The notes beneath the pieces were generated by a model. It was given only the letters and a program-made list of their open reading frames with translations. It searched no databases and was not told the origin of the DNA. 62,292 nt of DNA from NCBI GenBank assembly GCA_026125895.1, contig JAHCKG010000026.1:1-62292 (forward strand), read 5' to 3'. A program made the translations under genes and the position numbers. This document shows positions 9,650 to 18,381 of the stretch, in pieces (position 1 is the first letter of the stretch; every line of letters begins with the position of its first letter). The stretch is from Pseudolabrys sp. Its GTDB lineage: Bacteria; Pseudomonadota; Alphaproteobacteria; Rhizobiales; Xanthobacteraceae.

Positions 9650-10791
9650 GGCTTGGCTCCCTGGCCGCGCGTAGGCGCCGGGCGCGCCAGTTCGTTGAGC
9701 GGCAGGTAAGGCACCACGCCACCCGACCCGTTGGCGCCGGCGTCGATGATCACCTTGTCGGCGCCGCCGAGCACGCGCTCCATCGTTTCGAGATACATAC
9801 GTTCACGCGTCACGTCGGGCGCCTTCTTGTACTGCTCGTAGATCTGATTGAAGCGCGCCGACTGACCGGTGGCTTCCGCCACGGTCTGCGACTTGTAGCC
9901 TTCGGCGGCCTGCGAGATCTGCGCCACCTTGCCGCGCGCTTCCGGCACGACGCGGTTGGCATAAGTCTGGGCTTCGTTGACCGCGCGCTCGAGGTCGGCG
10001 CGCGCCGCCTGGACGTCGCGGAAGGCATCGATGACCTGCTGCGGCGGATCCACCTTCTGCAACTGCACCTGCTGGATGACGATGCCGGCGCCGTAATTGT
10101 CCAGCGTCTTCTGCATCAGCTCGTGCACGGCGTTCTCGATGGTTTGCCGCGCGCCTGTCAGGATCGGCTGAATGTCGGAACGGCCGACAACTTCGCGCAT
10201 CGCGCTTTCGGCGACGGCCTTCACCGTGCCTTCGGGGTTCTGGATGTTGAACAGATAGTCGCCGACACCCGTCGGCTTCACCTTCCACAGCACCGAGAAA
10301 TCGACGTCGACGATGTTTTCGTCGCCGGTCAGCATCAGGCTCTCTTCCGGCACGTCGCGCACGGTCGAACCGCGGCGCACGTCGTCGCTGATGCGCATGC
10401 CGATGTCGATCTTGTTGACGCGCAGCGCCTTCGGCGTCAGCGCCGTCTCGATCGGATACGGCAGATGATAATTCAGGCCCGGCTGCACTTCGCGCACTTC
10501 CTTGCCGAAGCGCAGCACGACGCCGAGCTCATCGGGCTCGACGCGGAAGAAGCCGGAGAAACCCCAGAGCGCGATCGCCGCCAGCGCCGCCAGCGCAATG
10601 CCCTTGCCACCCATATTGCCGGGCAGCACGCCGCGCAGCCGGTCCTGGCCCCGGCGCAGCATCTCTTCGAGATCAGGCGGCTTGCCGCCGGGCGTCTGCG
10701 GGTTGGAGCCCCACGGGCTCTTGCCACCGCCACCACCCGAACCCCAGGGGCCGCCACCGCCGCCCCCGCCGCCTTGATTACTCCATGGCAT
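9646..10791 (-). CDS. hflK: HflK, SPFH-family protease modulator
   Basis: This 381-residue partner of HflC begins MPWSNQGGGGGGGG, the glycine-rich cytoplasmic N terminus typical of HflK. A TM lies at about 63-83 (GIALAALAAIALWGFSGFF), followed by the SPFH domain with FNIQNPEGTVKAVAESAMREVVG. The start ATG at 10789-10791 has GGGAGAG 6 bases upstream; an in-frame start five codons earlier lacks this spacing. It is the first gene of the operon, behind the promoter at 10846-10874. Confidence 0.95.
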   Translation of the reverse strand: MPWSNQGGGGGGGGPWGSGGGGGKSPWGSNPQTPGGKPPDLEEMLRRGQDRLRGVLPGNMGGKGIALAALAAIALWGFSGFFRVEPDELGVVLRFGKEVREVQPGLNYHLPYPIETALTPKALRVNKIDIGMRISDDVRRGSTVRDVPEESLMLTGDENIVDVDFSVLWKVKPTGVGDYLFNIQNPEGTVKAVAESAMREVVGRSDIQPILTGARQTIENAVHELMQKTLDNYGAGIVIQQVQLQKVDPPQQVIDAFRDVQAARADLERAVNEAQTYANRVVPEARGKVAQISQAAEGYKSQTVAEATGQSARFNQIYEQYKKAPDVTRERMYLETMERVLGGADKVIIDAGANGSGGVVPYLPLNELARPAPTRGQGAKP

Positions 10792-10845
10792 GAAAATCTC
10801 TCCCAACGCCGCAACGAATGGCGGGTCTGCCTTTAGTTGGGAGGG

Positions 10846-10874
10846 GTTATAGGGGACGCAAGGGCTCGATACAA
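10846..10874 (-). promoter_or_regulatory. hflKp: Promoter of the hflK operon
   Basis: On the minus strand there is TTGTAT (10874-10869), a 17-base spacer and TATAAC (10851-10846), with initiation expected near 10839, about 48 bases before the hflK ATG. It looks like a housekeeping sigma-70 site; I see no good RpoH-type match. Confidence 0.6.
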
Positions 10875-11031
10875 CGCGCTGACATGCCGCATTTCAGGCG
10901 GAATTTGCGGCATCGGCGCGGTCCGCGGCCCGATAATTCGCCAGGCGCATATCCCTGTGCGCGCTACGGCTGTGGTAAATACCGACCATCGCTCACGGCA
11001 AGAAAACTGAACGCGCGGGAGGACTGTCTCG

Positions 11032-11796
11032 ATGAATGCATTCGACTTGACCGGCCGGGTCGCCCTGGTCACCGGCGGCAATGGCGGTATCGGTCTCGGT
11101 ATGGCCAAGGGCCTGGCGCGGGCCGGCGCCACGGTGATGATCGCCGGGCGCAACAAGGCCAAGGCCGAGGCAGCGCTGGCCGCGCTCAAGAGCCTCGGCG
11201 GCAAAGCCGATTTCATCGAGATCGATGTGCTCAAGGAAGAGTCGTGCCGCAGCGCCGTGGGCGCCACCGCCGAAAAGTTCGGCAAGCTCGACATCCTCGT
11301 CAACAATGCCGGCACGAGTGTGCGCAAGCCGCCGGAGCAACTGACCGCCGCCGACTGGCACCTGGTGATGGACACGAATGTCACCAGCGCCTTCCTGTGT
11401 TCGCAGGCAGTGTATCCGCACATGAAAAAGGCCGGCGGCGGCAAGATCATCAATATCGGCTCGATGATGTCGATCTTCGCCTCGTCCTACGCCACGCCCT
11501 ACGCCTCCAGCAAAGGCGCGATCGTGCAGATGGCGCGCTCCTTCGCGGTCGCCTGGGCCAAAGACAACATCCAGGTCAATTCCATCCTGCCCGGCTGGAT
11601 CGACACCGAACTGACGAAGAAGGCGCGCGAACAGGTGCCCGGCTTGCAGGAGCGCGTCGTGGCGCGCACGCCGGTGGCGCGCTGGGGCCTGCCCGACGAC
11701 TTCTCCGGCATCGCGGTGTTTCTGGCGTCGCCGGCGTCGGACTTCGTCACCGGCACGGCGATCCCGGTGGACGGCGGCTATTCGGTGATGGCTTAG
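11032..11796 (+). CDS. Short-chain dehydrogenase/reductase
   Basis: This 254-residue classical SDR has the NAD(P) motif TGGNGGIG at 14-21, NNAG in VNNAGTSVRK, and catalytic Ser (IGSMMS, about 143) and Tyr-x3-Lys (YASSK, about 157-161). The C-terminal VTGTAIPVDGGYSVM is typical of gluconate/deoxygluconate or 3-oxoacyl-type enzymes. The substrate cannot be fixed from sequence. The RBS GGAGGA lies 8 bases before the ATG. It faces folA with only 3 bases between the two stop codons. Confidence 0.9.
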   Translation: MNAFDLTGRVALVTGGNGGIGLGMAKGLARAGATVMIAGRNKAKAEAALAALKSLGGKADFIEIDVLKEESCRSAVGATAEKFGKLDILVNNAGTSVRKPPEQLTAADWHLVMDTNVTSAFLCSQAVYPHMKKAGGGKIINIGSMMSIFASSYATPYASSKGAIVQMARSFAVAWAKDNIQVNSILPGWIDTELTKKAREQVPGLQERVVARTPVARWGLPDDFSGIAVFLASPASDFVTGTAIPVDGGYSVMA

Positions 11797-11799
11797 GCT

Positions 11800-12333
11800 C
11801 TACGCGCGCCGCTCGTAGGTGACGGTGTCGAAGCTGGCGTCATCGGCGGGACCGGCATCGTAATGCTGGCGCGCGGTCTCGCGCCAGACGGCCGGATCGA
11901 TTGCGGGGAACAGCACGTCGCCCTTCGGACTCGCGTGAACGTGGGTAATCTCGAGGCGATCGGCGATCGCCATGGTGGCGTCGAACACGTCGCCGCCGCC
12001 GATGATCATGATCTCCAGGATGCCGCGGCGGCGCGCGTCGTCGCGCGCGATGGCGAGCGCGGCGTCGAGGCTGGTGGCGAGCGTCGCGCCGGCGGCGGCG
12101 AAGTTGAGGTCGCGCGTCATGATGATGTTGGTGCGGTTCGGCAGCGGCTTGCCGATCGACTCGAACGTCTTGCGCCCCATCACCACCGGCCGGCCGCTGG
12201 TGACGCGCTTGAAATGCTGCAGGTCGGACTTCAGCCGCCAGGGCAACTGGCCGTTGCTGCCGATGACGCCGTTCTCGCCAATGGCGGCCACAAGGATGAT
12301 CTCGACTTTCTTGTCGCTCGTGCTCTCGCTCAT
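11800..12333 (-). CDS. folA: Dihydrofolate reductase
   Basis: This 177-residue DHFR reduces dihydrofolate to tetrahydrofolate with NADPH. Its landmarks are IILVAAIGENGVIGSNGQLPWRLKSDLQHF (the active-site acidic residue is in SDLQHFK), VVMGRKTFESIGKPLPNR and IMIIGGGDVF. The start [11 protein letters not shown] at 12333 has GGAGG 6 bases upstream and overlaps the preceding acetyltransferase stop (ATGA). It shares an operon with thyA, which produces the dihydrofolate it recycles. Confidence 0.95.
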   Translation of the reverse strand: MSESTSDKKVEIILVAAIGENGVIGSNGQLPWRLKSDLQHFKRVTSGRPVVMGRKTFESIGKPLPNRTNIIMTRDLNFAAAGATLATSLDAALAIARDDARRRGILEIMIIGGGDVFDATMAIADRLEITHVHASPKGDVLFPAIDPAVWRETARQHYDAGPADDASFDTVTYERRA

Positions 12334-12818
12334 GGCCGGCCTCCACCGCCGAAGGCCGTGAGCGCATCGCCGCTCATCCGGCAGATCTTCCAGTCCGGCA
12401 GCACATCGGCGCCGATCGATCGATAGAAGGCGATCGACGGCGCGTTCCAGTCGAGCACCGACCATTCGAAGCGCGCATAGCCGCGCTCGACGCAGCGCGC
12501 GGCGAGCCGCGCCATCAGCGCCTTGCCCAGCCCCTTGCCGCGACAGGCCGGCCGCACGAACAGATCCTCGAGATAGATGCCGTGACGGCCGCGGAAGGTG
12601 GAGAAGTTGAGAAACCAGATGGCGAGCCCGGCCGCCTCGCCGTCATGTTCGGCGATGTCGCAGAACAGCCGCGGAGTATTGCCGAACAGCGCCTCGGCAA
12701 TCATCTCTGGCGTCGCATCGACGGCGTGGATGAGCTTCTCGTACTCGGCGAGTTCACGGATGAGATCGAAGATCAGGCCTGCGTCGGCGGGCCGCGCTTC
12801 GCGGATGGTGACGGTCAT
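12330..12818 (-). CDS. GNAT family N-acetyltransferase
   Basis: This 162-residue protein begins [19 protein letters not shown] and has the GNAT acetyl-CoA signature [15 protein letters not shown] (R/Q-x-x-G-x-G/A) followed by [18 protein letters not shown]. It resembles the diamine N-acetyltransferase (SSAT-like) subgroup, which would make polyamines possible substrates; that is only a family resemblance. It overlaps thyA and folA by four bases each (ATGA at both ends), so it is translationally coupled with both. Confidence 0.9.
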   Translation of the reverse strand: MTVTIREARPADAGLIFDLIRELAEYEKLIHAVDATPEMIAEALFGNTPRLFCDIAEHDGEAAGLAIWFLNFSTFRGRHGIYLEDLFVRPACRGKGLGKALMARLAARCVERGYARFEWSVLDWNAPSIAFYRSIGADVLPDWKICRMSGDALTAFGGGGRP

Positions 12819-13609
12819 ACCGCGACGGCCGCCTTGATGTGCGGGTGCGGGTCGTAATTCTCCAGCGCGAAGTCCTCGTAGCGGAATCCGAAGATGTCCT
12901 TCACGTCCGGATTGATCCGCATCGTCGGCAGCGCGCGCGGCGCCCGCGACAATTGCAGTTCGGCCTGCTCGACGTGGTTGAGATAAAGATGCGTGTCGCC
13001 GCCGGTCCAGACGAAGTCGCCCGGCTTGTAGCCCGTCACCTGCGCCACCATCATGGTGAGCAGCGCATAGGACGCGATGTTGAACGGCACGCCGAGAAAC
13101 ACGTCGGCCGAGCGCTGATAGAGCTGGCACGACAGCCGGCCATTGGCGACATAGAACTGGAATAGACAGTGGCACGGCGGCAGCGCCATCTTGTCGACGT
13201 CGGCGGGATTCCATGCCGTGACGATAAGCCGCCGCGAATCCGGATTGCGCTTGATCATGTCGATGACGTGACTGATCTGGTCGATGGTCTGGCCGTCCTT
13301 GGCCGGCCAGGAGCGCCATTGATGGCCGTAGACGGGCCCGAGATCGCCACGCTCGTCGGCCCATTCGTCCCAGATGCGGACGCCATGGTCCTTGAGATAT
13401 TTGATGTTGGTATCGCCGGCCAGGAACCACAGCAGTTCGTGGACGATCGACTTCAGGTGCAGCTTCTTGGTGGTCAGCAGCGGGAAGCCCTGCCCGAGGT
13501 CGAAGCGCATCTGATAGCCGAACACCGAGCGCGTGCCGGTGCCGGTGCGGTCGCGCTTCTCCACGCCAACGCGGAGGATGTGGTCCATCAGGTCGAGATA
13601 CTGGCGCAT
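12815..13609 (-). CDS. thyA: Thymidylate synthase
   Basis: This 264-residue ThyA, the same length as the E. coli enzyme, methylates dUMP to dTMP using methylene-tetrahydrofolate. The start [26 protein letters not shown] is typical; the frame continues upstream but without family similarity. The catalytic Cys in [13 protein letters not shown] falls at about residue 146, and [20 protein letters not shown] is the conserved phosphate- and folate-binding segment. It is the first gene of thyA-GNAT-folA. Confidence 0.96.
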   Translation of the reverse strand: MRQYLDLMDHILRVGVEKRDRTGTGTRSVFGYQMRFDLGQGFPLLTTKKLHLKSIVHELLWFLAGDTNIKYLKDHGVRIWDEWADERGDLGPVYGHQWRSWPAKDGQTIDQISHVIDMIKRNPDSRRLIVTAWNPADVDKMALPPCHCLFQFYVANGRLSCQLYQRSADVFLGVPFNIASYALLTMMVAQVTGYKPGDFVWTGGDTHLYLNHVEQAELQLSRAPRALPTMRINPDVKDIFGFRYEDFALENYDPHPHIKAAVAV

Positions 13610-13769
13610 CGGCGGGCTCGTGGTTCGGCGACTCGTCAGAACATGGGGAAGATTACCCGGCCCGGCAACGATCGGGGCGGCGTTATCAACGGCCGAAAAA
13701 AGCCCGGCAAAACAACAAGTTCCGCCGGAGAAGCCGTTAACCGTAAAAGTTAATCGGCATTTCATAACC

Positions 13770-13784
13770 TTAACAATGGTTTAA
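13770..13784. promoter_or_regulatory. Predicted CtrA-binding site (TTAA-N7-TTAA)
   Basis: TTAA-CAATGGT-TTAA matches the alphaproteobacterial CtrA consensus, TTAA half-sites separated by seven bases. It lies between divergent thyA (start 13609) and the lipid-transport operon (start 13858), in an A/T-rich stretch of otherwise GC-rich DNA. Regulation is inferred from the motif alone. Confidence 0.45.
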
Positions 13785-13857
13785 TTTGACCTTCGGGCGG
13801 CCGGCTGACCGGGCGCCCGCGGCTGCTTTCTGGCCAACCACTTGTGAGACTTGCGTT

Positions 13858-15009
13858 TTGACCGCCGCCACCCTCGATCACGGCCCGTCGCGCGACGACG
13901 GTCTCGACCTGAAAGCAGGCGGGCACTGGACGGCCGTCCACGCCCGCACGCTGGAACCGCTGATCGATGCCGCCAGCCACGCGGCCGGCAAGCACGGCCA
14001 GGGCCAGGTGCGCCGCGTCGTGTTCGACGCCAGCGGCGTCGAGCATCTCGACACCTACGGCGCGTGGCTGATCGAGCGCACCTTGCGGATCTGGAAAAGC
14101 CGCGGCGCCGAGACCGAACTCGTCGGCCTGCAAGCGAGCTATCGCAACCTGTTCGAGAAGGTGCGCACCGGCCAGCAAAAGCTGACGCCGCTCAAGCACA
14201 AGCAGACCGGCCTCATCGCGACGTTCGAAAGCGTCGGCCGTACCATGATGGCGGTCACCACCGACCTCACGACGATCTTCCAGATCGCCGGCCAGCTCAT
14301 CGTGGCCTTCCTGAGCGTGTGTGCGCATCCGCGGCGTTTCCGCATCACCTCGATGGTCAATCACCTCGAGCGCGTGTGCTGGCATGCGGTGCCGATCATC
14401 CTGCTCATCACCTTCCTGATCGGCGCCATCATCGCGCAACAGGGCATCTTCCATTTCCGAACCTTCGGCGCCGACATCTACGTCGTCGACATGGTCGGCG
14501 TGCTGGTGCTGCGCGAACTCGGCGTGCTGATCGTCTGCATCATGATCGCCGGCCGCTCCGGCTCGGCTTACACCGCCGAGCTCGGCTCGATGAAGATGCG
14601 CGAGGAAGTGGACGCGTTGCGCACGATGGGCTTCGACCCGGTCGAGGTGCTGGTGCTGCCGCGCATTCTCGCGCTGATGATCGCGGTGCCTATCCTCACC
14701 TTCCTCGGCTCGATGGCGGCGCTGTATGGCGGCGGCCTCGTGGCGTGGCTCTACGGCGGCATCGACCCCAAGATCTTCATGTCGCGTCTGCATGAATCGA
14801 TCAACGGCCAGACCTTCGCGGTCGGCATGATCAAGGCGCCGTTCATGGCGCTGATCATCGGCCTCGTGGCCTGCATGGAAGGCATGCAGGTGAAAGGCTC
14901 GGCGGAATCGCTCGGCGCCAAGACCACGGACTCGGTGGTGAAGTCGATCTTCCTCGTCATCGTCATCGACGGCCTCTTCGCTGTCTTCTTCGCCTCGGTC
15001 GGGATCTGA
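13858..15009 (+). CDS. mlaE: MlaE-family ABC transporter permease with N-terminal STAS-like domain
   Basis: This is an inner-membrane permease of an MCE-type phospholipid transporter. The N-terminal approximately 110 residues look like a STAS/NTP-binding domain (RRVVFDASGVEHLDTYGAWLIERTL). They are followed by the MlaE domain with GRSGSAYTAELGSMKMREEVDAL, the family's signature, and several TM helices. The proposed TTG start at 13858 gives 383 residues; an in-frame TTG at 13786 is an alternative. It is followed 2 bases later by mlaF. The fused STAS domain probably replaces a separate MlaB. Confidence 0.88.
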   Translation: MTAATLDHGPSRDDGLDLKAGGHWTAVHARTLEPLIDAASHAAGKHGQGQVRRVVFDASGVEHLDTYGAWLIERTLRIWKSRGAETELVGLQASYRNLFEKVRTGQQKLTPLKHKQTGLIATFESVGRTMMAVTTDLTTIFQIAGQLIVAFLSVCAHPRRFRITSMVNHLERVCWHAVPIILLITFLIGAIIAQQGIFHFRTFGADIYVVDMVGVLVLRELGVLIVCIMIAGRSGSAYTAELGSMKMREEVDALRTMGFDPVEVLVLPRILALMIAVPILTFLGSMAALYGGGLVAWLYGGIDPKIFMSRLHESINGQTFAVGMIKAPFMALIIGLVACMEGMQVKGSAESLGAKTTDSVVKSIFLVIVIDGLFAVFFASVGI

Positions 15010-15011
15010 TC

Positions 15012-15821
15012 ATGCCGACGCGGTCCGAAGACGCCGTCATCAAGGTGCGCGATCTGGTGGTCGACTTCGCGTCGCGCCGCGTGCTCAACGGCGTCAATCT
15101 CGATCTCAAGCGCGGCGAGATCCTCGGCTTCGTCGGTGCCTCGGGCGCCGGCAAATCGGTGCTGACGCGCACCATCATAGGCCTGCTGCCGATGCAGCAG
15201 GGCACGATCGAAGTGCTCGGCGTCGAGCTCTCGAAGGCGAGCCAGGCCGAACGCCAGGCGGTGGACCGGCGCTGGGGCGTGCTGTTCCAGCAAGGCGCCC
15301 TCTTCTCCTCGCTGACGTCGGGCAAGAACGTCGAATTTCCGATCCGCGAATACTTGCGGCTGTCGCCGAAGCTGACGACCGAGATCGCGATCTCGAAGCT
15401 GGAAATGGTCGGCCTCAAGCCGGACGTCTATCGCAATTATCCGTCCGAACTGTCTGGCGGCATGATCAAACGCGTGGCGCTCGCCCGCGCCCTGGCGCTC
15501 GATCCGGAGATCCTGTTCCTCGACGAGCCGACCTCCGGCCTCGACCCGATCAGCGCCGCCGAGTTCGATCATCTCCTGCTGACATTGCAGGAGACGCTCG
15601 GCATTTCCGTATTCATGGTGACACACGATCTCGACAGCCTGCATCGCACCTGCGACCGCATCGCGGTGCTGAGCGAAGGCAAGATCGTCGAGGTCGGCAA
15701 CATGGAAGTCATGCTGGCTTCGCAGCATCCGTGGCTGAAAGAGTACTTCCACGGCGAGCGGGCCCATACCGATTTCCAGGTGGCGATAAAGGGACGGCGC
15801 GTCACAGAAAAGCGCGCGTGA
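15012..15821 (+). CDS. mlaF: ABC transporter ATP-binding protein, MlaF type
   Basis: This 269-residue ATPase energises the MlaE permease. Walker A is GASGAGKS at 42-49, the signature is LSGGMIKRVALARAL, and Walker B is ILFLDEPTSGLDP, followed by the H-loop VTHD. It is specific to the MCE-transport subgroup by its neighbours. The stop is 12 bases before mlaD. Confidence 0.93.
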   Translation: MPTRSEDAVIKVRDLVVDFASRRVLNGVNLDLKRGEILGFVGASGAGKSVLTRTIIGLLPMQQGTIEVLGVELSKASQAERQAVDRRWGVLFQQGALFSSLTSGKNVEFPIREYLRLSPKLTTEIAISKLEMVGLKPDVYRNYPSELSGGMIKRVALARALALDPEILFLDEPTSGLDPISAAEFDHLLLTLQETLGISVFMVTHDLDSLHRTCDRIAVLSEGKIVEVGNMEVMLASQHPWLKEYFHGERAHTDFQVAIKGRRVTEKRA

Positions 15822-15833
15822 GGAGTTGGAGCG

Positions 15834-16742
15834 ATGGAAGACAGGGCGAAATTCGCATTGATCGGCTTGTTCACGTTCGCCGTGATCGCCGCCGCGTTCG
15901 GCTTCGTCTACTGGATCCACACGGCCGGTGGCAGCAAGGAGACCAAGCCCTACCTCGTCGTGTTCGAGGGCTCGGTGTCGGGTCTGCGCGTCGGCGGACC
16001 GGTGCTGTTCAACGGCATCCGCGTCGGTGAGGTCACGGAGATGCGGCTGACCGACAAGCCCTCGGAGGTCGCCGCCGTCATCGCCATCACGCCGTCGACG
16101 CCGATCCGCTCCGACACCATCGTGACGCTGGAATATGCCGGCCTCACCGGCATCGCCTCGGTGTCGCTGAAGGGCGGCACCGCCTCCGCGCCGGCGCTCG
16201 CCGCCGCCAAGGGCAGCGACCTGCCGACATTGCGCGCGGCCTCGACCGCGGGCGACATGGGCACTGCCGTGCGCGAAACGCTCGCCAAAGCCGACGCCAT
16301 CATCGTCGAGAACCAGGAATCGCTGCGCAATACCATCAAGAACCTGGAGACCTTCACCGACGCGCTGGCGCGCAACAGCAAGCGGATCGACGAACTGGTC
16401 GGCAACGGCGCTCAGGCGATGAATTCGATCAACGACCTCGCCGTCAGCCTCAAGGCCGACACCAATAAGGTCGCCGACAATCTCGACAAGCTCACGACCA
16501 ATCTCGACAAGCAGACCACCATGCTGACCGAGAACCTCGACCGCCGCACCGCGGAAATCACCGAAGGCATCACCAAGGTCACGGACACCGCCAACAAGCA
16601 CATTAATATCGTCGGCAACGATCTGCACCGCTCGATCGCCAATATCGACCGCGCCATGACCGATCTGGCGAAGAACCCGCAGCGCATCCTGTTCGGACCG
16701 TCGGGCAGCAGCGGCAACACCACGCCCGGCCCCGGCCGCTAA
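15834..16742 (+). CDS. mlaD: MCE-domain lipid transport substrate-binding protein, MlaD type
   Basis: This 302-residue protein has one N-terminal TM (about 9-28, FALIGLFTFAVIAAAFGFVYWI), an MCE domain (about 37-120, VFEGSVSGLRVGGPVLFNGIRVGEV) and a long helical C-terminal region (about 150-280) with repeating DNLDKLTTNLDKQTT units that suggests a coiled coil. It is anchored in the inner membrane and should shuttle lipid to or from the periplasm. No auxiliary lipoprotein or MlaC gene follows; the next gene is pit. Confidence 0.9.
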   Translation: MEDRAKFALIGLFTFAVIAAAFGFVYWIHTAGGSKETKPYLVVFEGSVSGLRVGGPVLFNGIRVGEVTEMRLTDKPSEVAAVIAITPSTPIRSDTIVTLEYAGLTGIASVSLKGGTASAPALAAAKGSDLPTLRAASTAGDMGTAVRETLAKADAIIVENQESLRNTIKNLETFTDALARNSKRIDELVGNGAQAMNSINDLAVSLKADTNKVADNLDKLTTNLDKQTTMLTENLDRRTAEITEGITKVTDTANKHINIVGNDLHRSIANIDRAMTDLAKNPQRILFGPSGSSGNTTPGPGR

Positions 16743-16807
16743 CGCCGGCGGCAAGGGCACGCGCCAACGTTTTTCAACAAGGCGCCGAGCGCGCGGCCCG
16801 ATTTCGT

Positions 16808-16825
16808 GTGACAGCTTTGTGACAG
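16808..16825 (-). promoter_or_regulatory. PhoB-box-like direct repeat upstream of pit
   Basis: The plus strand reads GTGACAG-CTTT-GTGACAG, which on the minus strand is CTGTCAC-AAAG-CTGTCAC. This is two perfect 7-mers with 4-base spacing, the architecture of the Pho box (CTGTCAT-N4-CTGTCAT). It ends 57 bases before the pit start codon and points away from pit. Low-affinity Pit transporters are reported to be PhoB-repressed in some rhizobia, so a repressive role is plausible but inferred. Confidence 0.6.
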
Positions 16826-16881
16826 GGGTGCTACGGGACGGGTGATGCGGCGGGCCTCTCCGCCTTTCGCGGAGCCGGCTC

Positions 16882-18381
16882 TTGGCGAAAAGCGCCCTCG
16901 ACAAGGATCTCAAGAAAGTCGTCCAGATCGAATCCGCGACCTACGCCCGGTCGCGGTCGCTGGCCGTGCCCGGCCTGCTCGTCGTTTTCATGATCGGCGC
17001 GGTCGTGATCGCCAGCCTGTCGGTCGGCGGCCCGCTGAAGTATTTCGTCTTCTTTGCCGCATTCATCGCCGCCTACATGGCGCTCAACATCGGCGCCAAC
17101 GACGTCGCCAACAACATGGGGCCGGCGGTCGGCAGCCGCGCCCTGAACATGACGCAGGCGCTGGCGATCGCCGCGGTCGCCGAAATCGCCGGCGCCATGC
17201 TCGCCGGCGGCGACGTCGTCGATACGGTGTCGAAGAGTCTATTGCATCCTCAGAACGCCCTCCCCGTCGTCGCCTTCATCTTTGTCATGACGGCGGCGCT
17301 GCTGTCGGCATCGCTGTGGATCCACCTCGCGACCTTCCTCGGTGCGCCGGTCTCGACCACCCACGCCATCGTCGGCGGCGTCGTCGGCGCCGGCATTGCC
17401 GCGGCCGGCCTCGACGCCATCGAATGGAACGTCATCGGCGCCATCACGCTGAGCTGGGTCATCTCGCCGATCCTCGGTGGCGTCGTCGCCGCGATGCTGC
17501 TCGGCTTCATCAAGTGGCAGGTGATCTACCGCGAAGATCGCGTCGCCGCGGCGCGGCGCTGGGTGCCGGTGCTGGTCGCGCTGATGACCGGCGTGTTCAC
17601 GGTCTATCTGGTAACCAAGGGCCTCAAACGCGTCTGGAACCCGCCGACCGCGTTAGTCATCCTGGTCGGCGTCGCCTCCTTTGCCGCCGCGCTGTTCGCG
17701 GCGCGTCCGTGGGTGATGCGGCGCTCGCGCGGCATGGAGAACCGCCGCAAACAGATCGCCACCCTGTTCACCATTCCGCTCATCTTCGCCACCGGCCTGC
17801 TCTCGTTCGCGCATGGCGCCAACGACGTCGCCAACGCGGTCGGGCCATTGGCGGCCATCGTCGCCTCGGCGCAGACCGGCAATGCCGACGCCGAAAGCGT
17901 CCAACTGCCGCTGTGGGTGCTGGCGATCGGCGCGGCCGGCATCGCGCTCGGCCTGTCGCTGTTCGGCCCGAGCCTGATCCGCACGGTCGGCGAGAAGATC
18001 ACACGCATGGACACGATCCGCGCTTACTGCGTGGCGCTGTCGGCAGCCGTGACGGTGCTGGTGGCCTCGGCGCTCGGCCTGCCGGTGTCATCCACGCATA
18101 TCGCGGTCGGCGCCGTTTTCGGCGTCGGCTACCTGCGCGAATTCATCACCAACAGCGGCGTGCCCAATCCGGCGGTCAAGCCGCGCACCTTGTTCCTGGA
18201 GCCGTCGCGCCTCAACGAGACGCCGGAAATGGCGCTGCTCAACTACCAGAAACGCGAACGGCGCCGGCTGGTGCGCCGTCAGCACGTGCTCGGCATCGGC
18301 GCGGCCTGGATCATCACGGTGCCGGCCTCGGCAGTCCTCGCCGCGGTGCTCTATCGCGTCATGTGGTCGATCGGCGGATAA
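16882..18381 (+). CDS. pit: Inorganic phosphate transporter, PiT family
   Basis: This 499-residue, multi-TM permease has the two inverted PiT signature repeats, NIGANDVANNMGPAVGSRAL near residue 70 and AHGANDVANAVGPLAAIV near 312. The transporter takes up phosphate with cation symport at low affinity. The start is TTG at 16882 with GGAG 7 bases upstream. It lies behind a Pho-box-like site. Its last 31 bases overlap the convergent Nudix gene. Confidence 0.93.
   Translation: MAKSALDKDLKKVVQIESATYARSRSLAVPGLLVVFMIGAVVIASLSVGGPLKYFVFFAAFIAAYMALNIGANDVANNMGPAVGSRALNMTQALAIAAVAEIAGAMLAGGDVVDTVSKSLLHPQNALPVVAFIFVMTAALLSASLWIHLATFLGAPVSTTHAIVGGVVGAGIAAAGLDAIEWNVIGAITLSWVISPILGGVVAAMLLGFIKWQVIYREDRVAAARRWVPVLVALMTGVFTVYLVTKGLKRVWNPPTALVILVGVASFAAALFAARPWVMRRSRGMENRRKQIATLFTIPLIFATGLLSFAHGANDVANAVGPLAAIVASAQTGNADAESVQLPLWVLAIGAAGIALGLSLFGPSLIRTVGEKITRMDTIRAYCVALSAAVTVLVASALGLPVSSTHIAVGAVFGVGYLREFITNSGVPNPAVKPRTLFLEPSRLNETPEMALLNYQKRERRRLVRRQHVLGIGAAWIITVPASAVLAAVLYRVMWSIGG

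Noticed and set aside
13740-13757. TTAACCGTAAAAGTTAA as a further CtrA site
   Set aside because: The two TTAA half-sites are nine bases apart, not seven; only the 13770-13784 site has correct spacing.
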